Of a stretch of DNA of 19,783 nt, positions 6,294-13,202 are shown in pieces (the first letter of the stretch is position 1; each line of letters starts with the position of its first letter). A model generated the notes under the pieces. The model was not told the DNA's origin. It worked only from the letters and a program-made list of their open reading frames with translations, and searched no databases. The stretch is from Anaerolineales bacterium (GTDB taxonomy: Bacteria > Chloroflexota > Anaerolineae > 4572-78 > J111). Both the position numbers and the translations under genes were made by a program. The DNA lies in assembly GCA_012032575.1 (NCBI GenBank), contig JAAUSP010000070.1:1-19783 (forward strand). Direction: 5' to 3'.

Positions 6294-7874
6294 TTATTCA
6301 ATGTATCCTAACGCCCGCAGTTGTTGTCTTAAATTTTCGTCATCGTCAAAGTTAAGCGCCGGGGCTGCCGACCAGTTGGCCGGGCGGCGGGCCGCGGCTC
6401 TGGCGATGCTGCTTTCCAGTCTGGCGGCCAGACGAGCGGCTCGCTCCGGCTGGGTCGGGGCGAGGTCGGTTTGCTCATGCGGGTCGGTCAACAGATCATA
6501 CATTTCATCTTTAATACTGTCAATCCGCACCAGTTTGGTCCGGTCATCGGCATCATAAATGGCCCAGCGATTGAGCCGGCAGTGAAAACTTTCGATCATG
6601 CGCGGCACGTGGGTTTCCATCATGCCCAAAAAGGTGTTCGGCGGATACGCTTCGACAAAGACGGTTTCCTGTTCTGGCTCGTACCCCTGCACCGCGCGGG
6701 CCAGACTCAGCGCCTTGATTTCGCCGGCAGGACGGTAAACTGATTCGGGCGGGTACACTTTGGTGGTGTCGAGAGCGGTGTGGAAGATGCGCCGGGTTGA
6801 CACGGTTTTGCCAATCCGCTGGCCGGCCGCCATCTGGCCGGGAAACTTGACGATGAGCGGGACATGCACCAGCTCCTGATAAGTGACAAAGGAGTGGCCC
6901 ATAAAATTGTGCTCGCCCAGGCCCTCGCCGTGGTCGGCCACGATAATGGTTAGAATATTCTCCTGGCGGCTCAAAAATTCCAACAATTGGCCCAGCAGGT
7001 GATCCTGATAAGCGACCTCGGCGTCGTATAGGTCGCTCAGGACGCGGGCTTCCATCGGTTTGAAGCGCTCTTCCAGCGGCAGTAACCAGCGAAACGCCTG
7101 CGAGTTGTAATTGCGAATAAATTCTCTGACGGCGCGGTCCTCTTTATAATAGGGTGCAAACTGGTTGATATAGCTTTCGGGCAAGGTGTAGGGAGTGTGG
7201 GTCTGCATCAAATTGATGAACAGGAAATGGGGCTTGGCGGTAGGGCTGGTCTGGACTTGGCTCAACAATTCGTGGACATCGCTCACGGTTTTGGCTGTGT
7301 CGCCCTTAAAATTAGCCAGCCAGGTCCACATCGAAACAAAGGCCGGGCGCATAAACAGGCGAAACCAAAACTCGGAGTGGGCAAAAACATTTTGCACCGG
7401 GTACGACGCTTTGCGCAGGAGTTGGGTGTACCACTCCCACAGGCTATTCAGCGGCCAGGGCAAATGGTTGGATGAGCGTGGCACCGATGGCACCGCCCCG
7501 CTGTAATTGTAAAAGGTATCAAAGCCCCGCTTCAGCCCATTGTTCAAAATTCCAACCAGGGGATTGTTGCAGAAACCTACGGTTTGATAGCCGTTGAGAT
7601 GCAAAAGCTGGGCCAGGGTATCAAAACCGTTGTCAAGGGTAGAATGGGCTTGCAAGGTTTGGTGAGTGGTGGGGTATTCGCCGGTAAACATGGAGGTGTG
7701 GGCCGGAATGGTCCATTGGGCCGGGCTGATTCCGTTTTCAAACACGGTGGACTGTTGGGCAAAGGCATCAATATTGGGCGAAGTGGGCCGGCTGTAACCG
7801 TAGGTGGTCAGCCGATCGCGTCGGTGGGTGTCTAAAACCAGTAAAACAACGTGGGGGTTTTGTTTTTTGGTCAT
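6294..7874 (-). CDS. Sulfatase-fold (alkaline phosphatase superfamily) hydrolase with Thr at the nucleophile position
   Basis: A 526-residue protein from ATG 7874. The open frame extends further 5', but that part is the shadow of lgt copy 2 and is rejected. Motifs of the sulfatase family are clear: metal-binding VVLLVLDTHR (D15), YGYSRPTSPNIDAFA (25-39), SPAQWTIPAHTSMFTGEYP (50-68), MQTHTPY (223-229), IVADHGEGLGEH (311-322), a late DEMYDLLTDP (456-465), and the common ending LRALGYIE. Classical sulfatases have C/S-x-P-S-R, where Cys or Ser becomes formylglycine. Here the site reads T55-I-P-A-H, so formylglycine cannot form and a Thr nucleophile is implied, as in phospho-transfer members of the superfamily. 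No signal peptide or membrane helix is visible. It sits 23 nt after lgt copy 2 and before copy 1. The substrate is unknown; a phosphoester or a lipid headgroup is a guess. Confidence 0.85.
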   Translation of the reverse strand: MTKKQNPHVVLLVLDTHRRDRLTTYGYSRPTSPNIDAFAQQSTVFENGISPAQWTIPAHTSMFTGEYPTTHQTLQAHSTLDNGFDTLAQLLHLNGYQTVGFCNNPLVGILNNGLKRGFDTFYNYSGAVPSVPRSSNHLPWPLNSLWEWYTQLLRKASYPVQNVFAHSEFWFRLFMRPAFVSMWTWLANFKGDTAKTVSDVHELLSQVQTSPTAKPHFLFINLMQTHTPYTLPESYINQFAPYYKEDRAVREFIRNYNSQAFRWLLPLEERFKPMEARVLSDLYDAEVAYQDHLLGQLLEFLSRQENILTIIVADHGEGLGEHNFMGHSFVTYQELVHVPLIVKFPGQMAAGQRIGKTVSTRRIFHTALDTTKVYPPESVYRPAGEIKALSLARAVQGYEPEQETVFVEAYPPNTFLGMMETHVPRMIESFHCRLNRWAIYDADDRTKLVRIDSIKDEMYDLLTDPHEQTDLAPTQPERAARLAARLESSIARAAARRPANWSAAPALNFDDDENLRQQLRALGYIE

Positions 7875-7897
7875 CACTGGTGGAAATATCCTTAGAG

Positions 7898-8820
7898 TCA
7901 GGCCGGGTGGCGGCGCGTAGGTGGGGGGGTGGGATGGGTGAAGGGGTTGGTCGCCAGGGCCGGGTTGCGGCGGCGGTAAATCATCAAAGCAATACCAATC
8001 AAAATCAGGCTGGCCCCTACAAGCTGCGCTGTCGCAACAGCGCCGATGCTCCAGGCGTCGGGCCGTAAAAACTCGATCAGAATTCGTCCGGTAGAATACC
8101 AGATTAAATATAGCGAAAGCAAATCGCCATCCCATAATTTGTGGGCGTATTTGCGGGCAATCCACATCAGCAGGCCAAATCCTGCTAAATTCCAAAGTGA
8201 CTCGTACAGGAAAACGGGGTGAAAGGTGGTCGTTGCCAGGGGGTAAGCGGTCAAGTCGTTGTAGGGTGGAATGCGCTGGTTGGCATCGGTGATGGTAATG
8301 GCCCAGGCAAATCGGTCGGTGGGCCGTAAAGTTCCTGGTTGAAAAAGTTGCCCCAGCGACCAATGGCCTGGGCGAGCAACATTCCCGGCGCGATATTATC
8401 CAGCCAGCGCCAAAAATTCAAATGATGGCGGCGGGCATAGATAAAAACCGCCAAAATGCCGCCAATCAGCGCCCCATAAATGCCAATCCCGCCCTGCCAG
8501 ATCATGAAAGCGGTGGGAAAAGGGATGGCCACCCCAAAAAGGGTAACGGCGGTAAAAGGCTGCTCGATAAAATAATAGCTAAACCCCCGGCTGCCCCCTG
8601 CCGGAGATGAGAGCACATGATAGAATCGAGCGCCGATTATGCCCAGAACCAAACACCAGATCAGTACATTCCAGGCATGATCCGGGTCCTCTTTTTTGCG
8701 GCGTGCCTCCAGCGAGGTAATATAAGCCGCAGCCAGCGCCCCGGCCACAATCAACAGACCGTACCAACGGACGACAAAAGGGCCGGCTTGAAATAAAATT
8801 GGATCCGCCGGAGACGGCAT
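7898..8820 (-). CDS. lgt: Prolipoprotein diacylglyceryl transferase, copy 2 (frameshifted near 8305)
   Basis: Two frames join into one Lgt of about 307 residues. From ATG 8820 (AAGGAG 5 nt upstream) the first frame carries VVRWYGLL, GARFYHVL, IWQGGIGIYGALIGG and GQ-like AQAIGRWGNFFNQELYGPPTD, then breaks. Adding one base near 8303-8307 (GCCTGGG to GCCCTGGG on the coding strand) gives TDLPWAITITDANQRIPPYND and continues into TTFHPVFLYESLWN, FLRPDAWS and a final helix. Tyr replaces Leu in the GG-IY-G segment that differs in copy 1. The join restores the full family length, so the gene is probably intact in the organism. It is the first gene of the minus-strand cluster and has its own promoter candidate. 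Confidence 0.88.
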
Positions 8821-8823
8821 AAC

Positions 8824-8829
8824 TTCTCC
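8824..8829 (-). promoter_or_regulatory. Ribosome binding site of lgt copy 2
   Basis: AAGGAG on the minus strand lies 5 nt before ATG 8820, supporting this start. Confidence 0.75.
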
Positions 8830-8893
8830 TTAAAAATAGTCGGTTCACATCACCGATGACCGCTCACCGATGCCTGTAAAGCAACAAGGGCCT

Positions 8894-8902
8894 ATTATAG
8901 CA
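8894..8902 (-). promoter_or_regulatory. Extended -10 promoter candidate for the lgt-sulfatase-lgt cluster
   Basis: On the minus strand TGC-TATAAT is a perfect extended -10 (TGnTATAAT), about 75 nt before ATG 8820. A -35 is weak (TTATTT at 17 nt), as is common for extended -10 promoters. Confidence 0.55.
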
Positions 8903-8950
8903 CAGGGTCGGCTAATAAATAAATTTGCCTGCGACACTCGCCCCAAATTG

Positions 8951-8959
8951 TGGTATAAT
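8951..8959 (+). promoter_or_regulatory. Extended -10 promoter candidate for the rsbU-like operon
   Basis: TGG-TATAAT is a perfect extended -10 element, 38 nt before ATG 8998. No good -35 hexamer lies at the usual distance. It points away from the promoter at 8894-8902, making a divergent pair. Confidence 0.6.
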
Positions 8960-8981
8960 GGAAATATATAGACACCCAAAC

Positions 8982-8996
8982 CAGGTAGATTACCTG
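8982..8996 (+). promoter_or_regulatory. Hairpin over the ribosome binding site of the rsbU-like gene
   Basis: CAGGTA (8982-8987) is an inverted repeat of TACCTG (8991-8996), separated by GAT, directly before ATG 8998. The only purine-rich Shine-Dalgarno candidate (AGG) is in the left arm, so pairing could lower translation. The 3-nt loop makes this marginal as RNA; it could equally be a DNA operator near the +1 site. Confidence 0.4.
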
Positions 8997-8997
8997 T

Positions 8998-11052
8998 ATG
9001 CCAAAATTAACCTCAACCAAACTTAACTTATTGAATGAGTTTACCCAGCAGTGGCGCGAGATGGCTGCCAGTGATCTGTTTGTGCTTTCCAGGGCCGGCG
9101 AATTGCTGGCCTGCACCAACAGCACGCATCAAATCGCCTGGTCAGAGATTCTTTCCCAGTTCTCTCCTGAACACCCCACCTTTATCACCTATCTCAACCA
9201 GAAACTGCTGGCGGTCCCCCTCTTCGATGGGCAGCAGTCCTTTGGCTACCTGCTCGTCTTGAACCCGGCTGAAACAGACCGGCCCTTGTTAAACTGGGCG
9301 GCCAATATGCTGGCCGCGCGTTTCCTTGATGAAGATGCCCTCCAGGGTATGACCGACGAGTTGATTGGGGCCTGGGACCAACTGGAATTGATTTATCGGG
9401 TCACTCAAAATCTGGCGCTTACCTCAGACCTGCTGGCAGCCCTCAAAACTATTCTTCAGGAAATTCAACAGGTGGTTAACACTGAGGACAGCTTTATCCT
9501 GCTGCGGCGGCTCCATGCCTTCGATTGTGTCACCGGCGGAACTCATCGGATTGAAGCGCAGCTTTGCCGGGAATCCCTGTTGGAGAATTTGATCCAGGCC
9601 AACCACGGCGTGCTTTGCAACGATATGGCCGCCTGCCGCCATATCTGGCCCGAAGCCCCCACGCCCGTTGAAACCCTGCTGGCCACACCCCTGGTCATCA
9701 CCGATGAGGATTGTCATGCCGCGCTGGGGTTGATTAACAAAGCCAATCGAAATTTTACTGCCGGCGACGCCAAATTATTGGCGGCCCTGTCTCAGCAGGT
9801 GGCCTCAGTCATCAAAAATTTTTTAGTTCACCAGCGCTTGATTATCGAAGAGCGCCTCAGCCGCGAGCTGGAAATTGCCGCCGAAATTCAGGAGAGCATG
9901 CTGCCAACCCAGTTGCCGCAGTTAAGCGGCCTCACTATGGCCGTGGTCTCTATTCCGGCTTCGGAAGTGGGGGGTGATTTTTATGATTTTATCACCCTCG
10001 GCGACCGGCAGCTTACCCTCATCATTGGCGATGTGGCCGGCAAAGGTATTCCGGCGGCAATGCTCACCTCTGTTACCCGCACCATGCTGCGGGTCGAGGC
10101 TATCCGGGGCGATCTGCCCCACACTATTATCCACCAGGCCAACAATGTTTTGTATCACGATTTGAGCCGGGCCGACTCATTTGTTACGGTTTTTGTGGCG
10201 ACCATTGACCCCTTTGCCGGCACCCTGAACTATGCCAGCGCCGGTCACACCCCGGCCATCCTCTGGCGGGCCGAAACACAAACTATCGAGCAGTTAAAAG
10301 CCACCTCTCCGCCGATTGGGATATTTTACCGGGGCGAGTCAACTCGAACCGTAGCCCTGAAACCGGGCGATATGCTTTTATTCTATACCGATGGTATCAC
10401 CGAGGCCCAATCGCCCAATGGCGAGCTTTTTGGCCTGAACCGCCTGATTCAACTGGTTGAAGCCAATGCTCAGGAATCGCCGGAGGTGTTGCAGCAGGTC
10501 ATTCAAACGAAAATAGCCAAATTCCGGCAGGACTCATTGAGCCGGGATGATGCGACGCTGCTGGTAGTCAAAATGCTGCCTCAAACGGAAATGATTGTCC
10601 GTCGAATCAGCGGGCCTGTTATCAGAACGGTAGATTTTTCCTACCCGGCCGATACCCGCTACCTGACCGAAATTTCCAGAGAAATTACCCATACCTGTCG
10701 CCAATTGCCCACGTTGCCCTCTGGTTCTGGGGCTAATGATTTTATTTATCTGATTGAACTGGCTATTTCGGAAATTTGTACCAATATTATCCAGCATGCC
10801 TACGCCGGCAAAAAAGGCCAGATCAAAGGCCGGATTACCCTGTTTCAGCTAGCAGTCCATCTGGATTTTTACGATACCGGAGCCAGCTTTGATCCGGCCA
10901 GCATCCCTGAACCCAGCGTTAACCCCCATCAACTGATAGAAGGCGGGTATGGTTTGCATATTGTCCGGCAAATTATGGATGTGGTAACTTATGATCGCCA
11001 CCCGGAACGGGGCAACCATTGGCATTTAGAAAAATTTGTGCAAAATACTTGA
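8998..11052 (+). CDS. RsbU-like PP2C serine phosphatase fused to an RsbW-like ATPase domain, with GAF sensor
   Basis: A 684-residue signalling protein. Residues 1-115 form an uncharacterised N-terminal sensor. About 125-275 resemble a GAF domain (TQNLALTSDLLAALKTIL...DAKLLAALSQQVASVI). A coiled linker 280-308 (ELEIAAEIQESMLPTQLP) is typical of the lead into SpoIIE/RsbU phosphatases. The PP2C domain spans about 310-527: VGGDFYDF (324-331), IGDVAGKGIPAAM (343-355), ASAGHTPAILW (413-423), LFYTDGITEA (461-470, metal Asp465) and RDDATLLVV (516-524). A GHKL/HATPase domain follows at about 545-680: ISEICTNIIQHAYAG (590-604, N box), DTGASFDP (626-633) and GGYGLHIVRQIMD (649-661). Known members dephosphorylate STAS antagonists, while RsbW-type ATPases phosphorylate them; here both are in one chain. 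Two STAS genes follow on the same strand, which makes them the likely substrates. Confidence 0.9.
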   Translation: MPKLTSTKLNLLNEFTQQWREMAASDLFVLSRAGELLACTNSTHQIAWSEILSQFSPEHPTFITYLNQKLLAVPLFDGQQSFGYLLVLNPAETDRPLLNWAANMLAARFLDEDALQGMTDELIGAWDQLELIYRVTQNLALTSDLLAALKTILQEIQQVVNTEDSFILLRRLHAFDCVTGGTHRIEAQLCRESLLENLIQANHGVLCNDMAACRHIWPEAPTPVETLLATPLVITDEDCHAALGLINKANRNFTAGDAKLLAALSQQVASVIKNFLVHQRLIIEERLSRELEIAAEIQESMLPTQLPQLSGLTMAVVSIPASEVGGDFYDFITLGDRQLTLIIGDVAGKGIPAAMLTSVTRTMLRVEAIRGDLPHTIIHQANNVLYHDLSRADSFVTVFVATIDPFAGTLNYASAGHTPAILWRAETQTIEQLKATSPPIGIFYRGESTRTVALKPGDMLLFYTDGITEAQSPNGELFGLNRLIQLVEANAQESPEVLQQVIQTKIAKFRQDSLSRDDATLLVVKMLPQTEMIVRRISGPVIRTVDFSYPADTRYLTEISREITHTCRQLPTLPSGSGANDFIYLIELAISEICTNIIQHAYAGKKGQIKGRITLFQLAVHLDFYDTGASFDPASIPEPSVNPHQLIEGGYGLHIVRQIMDVVTYDRHPERGNHWHLEKFVQNT

Positions 11053-11082
11053 CCGACCCTGTAAATTGCGTTCTAATTCTTT

Positions 11083-11154
11083 AGCGATTACAATAGAGAT
11101 TAAGCTCTCTTGTTATCGCTTAAACAGCTCTCAACCAATATTACCCGTTGGTTG
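11083..11154 (+). promoter_or_regulatory. Two successive hairpins in the leader before the STAS genes
   Basis: Hairpin 1: AGCGAT-T-ACAA-T-AGAG (11083-11098) pairs with CTCT-C-TTGT-T-ATCGCT (11105-11120), 14 pairs with two mismatches and a 6-nt loop. Hairpin 2: CAACCAA (11132-11138) pairs with TTGGTTG (11148-11154). Neither has a T-tract, so they are not standard terminators. They fill the 153-base gap between the phosphatase and the first STAS gene and may act in attenuation or mRNA processing. Confidence 0.4.
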
Positions 11155-11205
11155 TTATAAGCTAAATACTCACTATATCATGCAAATGTATCAGGAGTAG
11201 ATTTT

Positions 11206-11544
11206 ATGGAAATCTCGTATAAATCCGTATCCCCCACCATGAGCATTGTTGCGCTGAATGGAGCCTTAAACGCCCGCTCGGCTGAGGAAGCCAAGCAAGC
11301 CTTTAGGAATTTGGTTGACCAGGGTGTGACAATGGTTGTGGTTGACCTGAAAGACGTTCCTTTTATTGATAGCTCTGGTCTGGCGGCGCTGGTATCAGGT
11401 TTAAAAACCCTGGGCGGCGAGGCATCGAACCTGAAACTGGCCTCCCCTCAATCTCAGGCGCGGTTACTGTTTGAATTGACCATGTTTGATCGTGTTTTTG
11501 AGATACACGATAGTGTGGATGACGCGCTAAGCAACTCAAATTAA
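11206..11544 (+). CDS. STAS-domain anti-sigma factor antagonist 1 (RsbV/SpoIIAA-like)
   Basis: A 112-residue single STAS domain. AGGAG (11193-11197) lies 8 nt before the ATG. The signature FIDSSGLAALVSGL (54-67) holds the phosphoacceptor serine in DSSGL. In the partner-switching pathway the unphosphorylated antagonist binds an anti-sigma kinase and frees a sigma factor; an RsbW-type kinase phosphorylates the serine and an RsbU-type phosphatase reverses it. Both activities are predicted in the preceding gene. The second STAS gene follows after 20 nt, and the two share about one third of their residues by eye. The true target (sigma factor, cyclase or other) is not in the window. Confidence 0.88.
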   Translation: MEISYKSVSPTMSIVALNGALNARSAEEAKQAFRNLVDQGVTMVVVDLKDVPFIDSSGLAALVSGLKTLGGEASNLKLASPQSQARLLFELTMFDRVFEIHDSVDDALSNSN

Positions 11545-11564
11545 GGCCGAAAGGTTAGCCTGAT

Positions 11565-11906
11565 ATGATGGAGATTTCGCACCAGGCCCTTGACCCGGAT
11601 TGGACAGTTGTTCGGCTTAAGGGCCGACTCGATGCCTATACCTGTCCCGCCGTTAAAGCCGACTTGAATGATCTTATCGCCGGGGGACAGCTCAAGATTG
11701 TGATTGATCTGCAAGAGGTGCCGTTTATGGATAGCTCAGGGCTATCCTCGCTGGTTTCGGGTTTGCGTTTGGTGCGTGAAAAAGGGGGAAATCTCGCTCT
11801 CAGTGGCGTTCAAGAAAAAGTGCAGGTGGTGCTGCGACTAACTATGCTGGATCGGGTTTTTCCTATCCACGCTACGCCTCAAGCCGCCCAGCAAAATTTA
11901 CCCTGA
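11565..11906 (+). CDS. STAS-domain anti-sigma factor antagonist 2
   Basis: A 113-residue single STAS domain starting at the first of two adjacent ATG codons (11565, 11568); either could be used. The signature FMDSSGLSSLVSGLRLV (55-71) retains the DSSGL phosphoacceptor site. The ending LRLTMLDRVFPIHATPQAA parallels the LTMLDRVFEIH-type helix of its neighbour (LTMFDRVFEIH), so this is probably a tandem duplicate. It lies in the same operon as the phosphatase and the first STAS gene. Two antagonists suggest two targets or a graded response. Confidence 0.88.
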   Translation: MMEISHQALDPDWTVVRLKGRLDAYTCPAVKADLNDLIAGGQLKIVIDLQEVPFMDSSGLSSLVSGLRLVREKGGNLALSGVQEKVQVVLRLTMLDRVFPIHATPQAAQQNLP

Positions 11907-11921
11907 CATGGTTATCTATAC

Positions 11922-12310
11922 GTGCCAGTAACCGTTTTAATTATTGATGATGCCGTCCACATTCGCCGTTTGGTTGCCAGGATGCTTGAACAGGCTGGTT
12001 TCGTTACCCTGGAAGCTCCCGATGGTCTGCAAGGTCTGCGGTTGCTCAAAGAGAACAGGCCTGATGTAGTCACCTGTGATATTTCCATGCCGCTGATGGA
12101 TGGGCATGAGTTTTTGGCCGCCGCCAAAAAGACCCGCAAACACAAGATATTCCCATCATTGTGGTGACGGCTCTGGGCCAGGAAGAAGATGCCGCCAGGG
12201 CTACAGCCATGGGGGCCAGTGCCTACCTGACCAAACCATTTAGCTCCAGCCACCTGATTGAAATTATCTACAACCAGGTCAAAAAACATCCCCAGGAAAG
12301 TTATACTTAA
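11922..12310 (+). CDS. Response regulator receiver-domain protein (frameshifted near 12126)
   Basis: A stand-alone CheY-like receiver of about 129 residues, starting at GTG 11922. The first frame gives VLIIDDAVHIRRLVARMLE (acidic pair D9/D10) and PDVVTCDISMPLMDG (phosphoacceptor D53), then breaks at AAAAA (12126-12130). Adding one A restores AAAKKDPQTQDIPIIVVTAL, which continues through VVTAL (the conserved Thr) and AYLTKPFSSSHL (the conserved Lys) to the stop at 12310. There is no output domain. Position after two STAS genes suggests it feeds phosphorelay information into the partner-switching module, but no cognate kinase is in the window. The break is at a homopolymer and is probably a sequencing error. 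Confidence 0.85.
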
Positions 12311-12313
12311 AAT

Positions 12314-12355
12314 AAAAGGGCCGAGGTTTTATGCCTCGGCCCTTTTTGTTTTTCC
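12314..12355. terminator. Strong intrinsic terminator between convergent genes (bidirectional)
   Basis: AAAAGGGCCGAGG (12314-12326) pairs with CCTCGGCCCTTTT (12334-12346) around a 7-nt loop, followed on the plus strand by TTTTTGTTTTT. The arm sequence gives a matching T-run on the minus strand, so it probably ends both the response regulator operon and the TIM-barrel gene. Confidence 0.9.
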
Positions 12356-12358
12356 TGG

Positions 12359-13114
12359 TTAAAGTGTCATTCCCCGCAAGTTTTCCCGGCTAATTTTCAG
12401 ACTCTCAAAGGGATCGCCCGGACATCTATCCTGCTCCACCAGATACCATTGAGCGCCTACCGTCTCGGCGGCGGCAAAAATGGCGGGCCAGTCCAGAATG
12501 CCCGTGCCCACTTCGGCAAAGGTCGGCGGCTGACCGGTGGTCATATCTTTCAGATGAATAAGTGGGGTCCGGCCCGGCCACTGGCGAATATACGCCGCCG
12601 GGTCTACCCCGCCAAATTTGAGCCAATAGGTGTCCGCTTCAAGCTGAAGATTGGCCGGTTCGCTCTCGGTCAGCATCAAATCCAGGGCATAACTGCCGTC
12701 GAATTGCACCAGCTCAAAATCATGGTGATGGTAGCACAATTGCAGCCCGCCGGCCCGGCAGGTCTCGCCGATGCGGTTTAACTCAGCGCCCAGAGCGCGA
12801 TAATCCGACTCGCGGCCTCGCTGCTCCGGGGCCAGCCAGGGACAAACGAGATAGGTTGCGCCCACAGCCTGGTAATATTCAATCTCGCGGGCCAAATTTT
12901 GGCGCAAGTCAGCCAGAGGAATGTGAGCGCTGACACATGTCAGACCAAGTTCCCGGAGCGTTTGAGCCAATTCGGCCGCGGAGAGGCCAAAGGTTCCGGC
13001 CAACTCAACCCCGGCATAACCCAGTTCAGCCACACGCCGCAGCGCCCCGCGAAAATCCTCGGCGGCAGCCTGACGCACCGTATACATTTGAGCGGCAATA
13101 GGTTTGGAAATCAT
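12359..13114 (-). CDS. Sugar phosphate isomerase/epimerase (xylose isomerase-like TIM barrel)
   Basis: A 251-residue protein of the AP-endonuclease-2/IolE type TIM-barrel family. Members bind a divalent metal and isomerise or epimerise sugars or cyclitols. Visible pieces: QMYTVRQ (9-15) and GYAGVELAG (32-40) as first strands, YHHHDFE (128-134), LEADTYW (158-164, metal Glu and Asp), PLIHLKDM (184-191, metal His) and VEQD (226-229). The set E/D/H/E matches the usual metal ligands. Length is normal. AGGAT lies about 8 nt before the ATG. Substrate cannot be told from sequence, and no sugar pathway genes adjoin it; both flanks are terminators, so it is probably monocistronic. Confidence 0.85.
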   Translation of the reverse strand: MISKPIAAQMYTVRQAAAEDFRGALRRVAELGYAGVELAGTFGLSAAELAQTLRELGLTCVSAHIPLADLRQNLAREIEYYQAVGATYLVCPWLAPEQRGRESDYRALGAELNRIGETCRAGGLQLCYHHHDFELVQFDGSYALDLMLTESEPANLQLEADTYWLKFGGVDPAAYIRQWPGRTPLIHLKDMTTGQPPTFAEVGTGILDWPAIFAAAETVGAQWYLVEQDRCPGDPFESLKISRENLRGMTL

Positions 13115-13137
13115 TTGCTTTTATCCTGTTTCATAAA

Positions 13138-13174
13138 AAACAGGCTCTACCAAGCCGCAGAGCCTGTTTAATTT
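13138..13174 (-). terminator. Intrinsic terminator downstream of clpC
   Basis: AAACAGGCTCT (13138-13148) and AGAGCCTGTTT (13159-13169) form an 11-bp stem with a 10-nt loop. On the minus strand it ends in a T-run, fitting termination of clpC about 35 nt after its stop. An A/T-rich tail on the other side (AATTTTT) means it may also work on the plus strand. Confidence 0.8.
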
Positions 13175-13202
13175 TTAGTTATAGCCCTGGGTGTGGTCCT
13201 GC

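Noticed and set aside
7875..8363. N-terminal extension of the sulfatase frame by about 160 residues
   Set aside because: It overlaps lgt copy 2 in another frame and has odd composition (His, Pro and Arg rich); the sulfatase fold begins at ATG 7874.
12126..12160. Programmed -1 frameshift in the response regulator
   Set aside because: The AAAAAG run could slip, but stand-alone receivers are not known to use it and the same kind of one-base loss occurs in three other genes.
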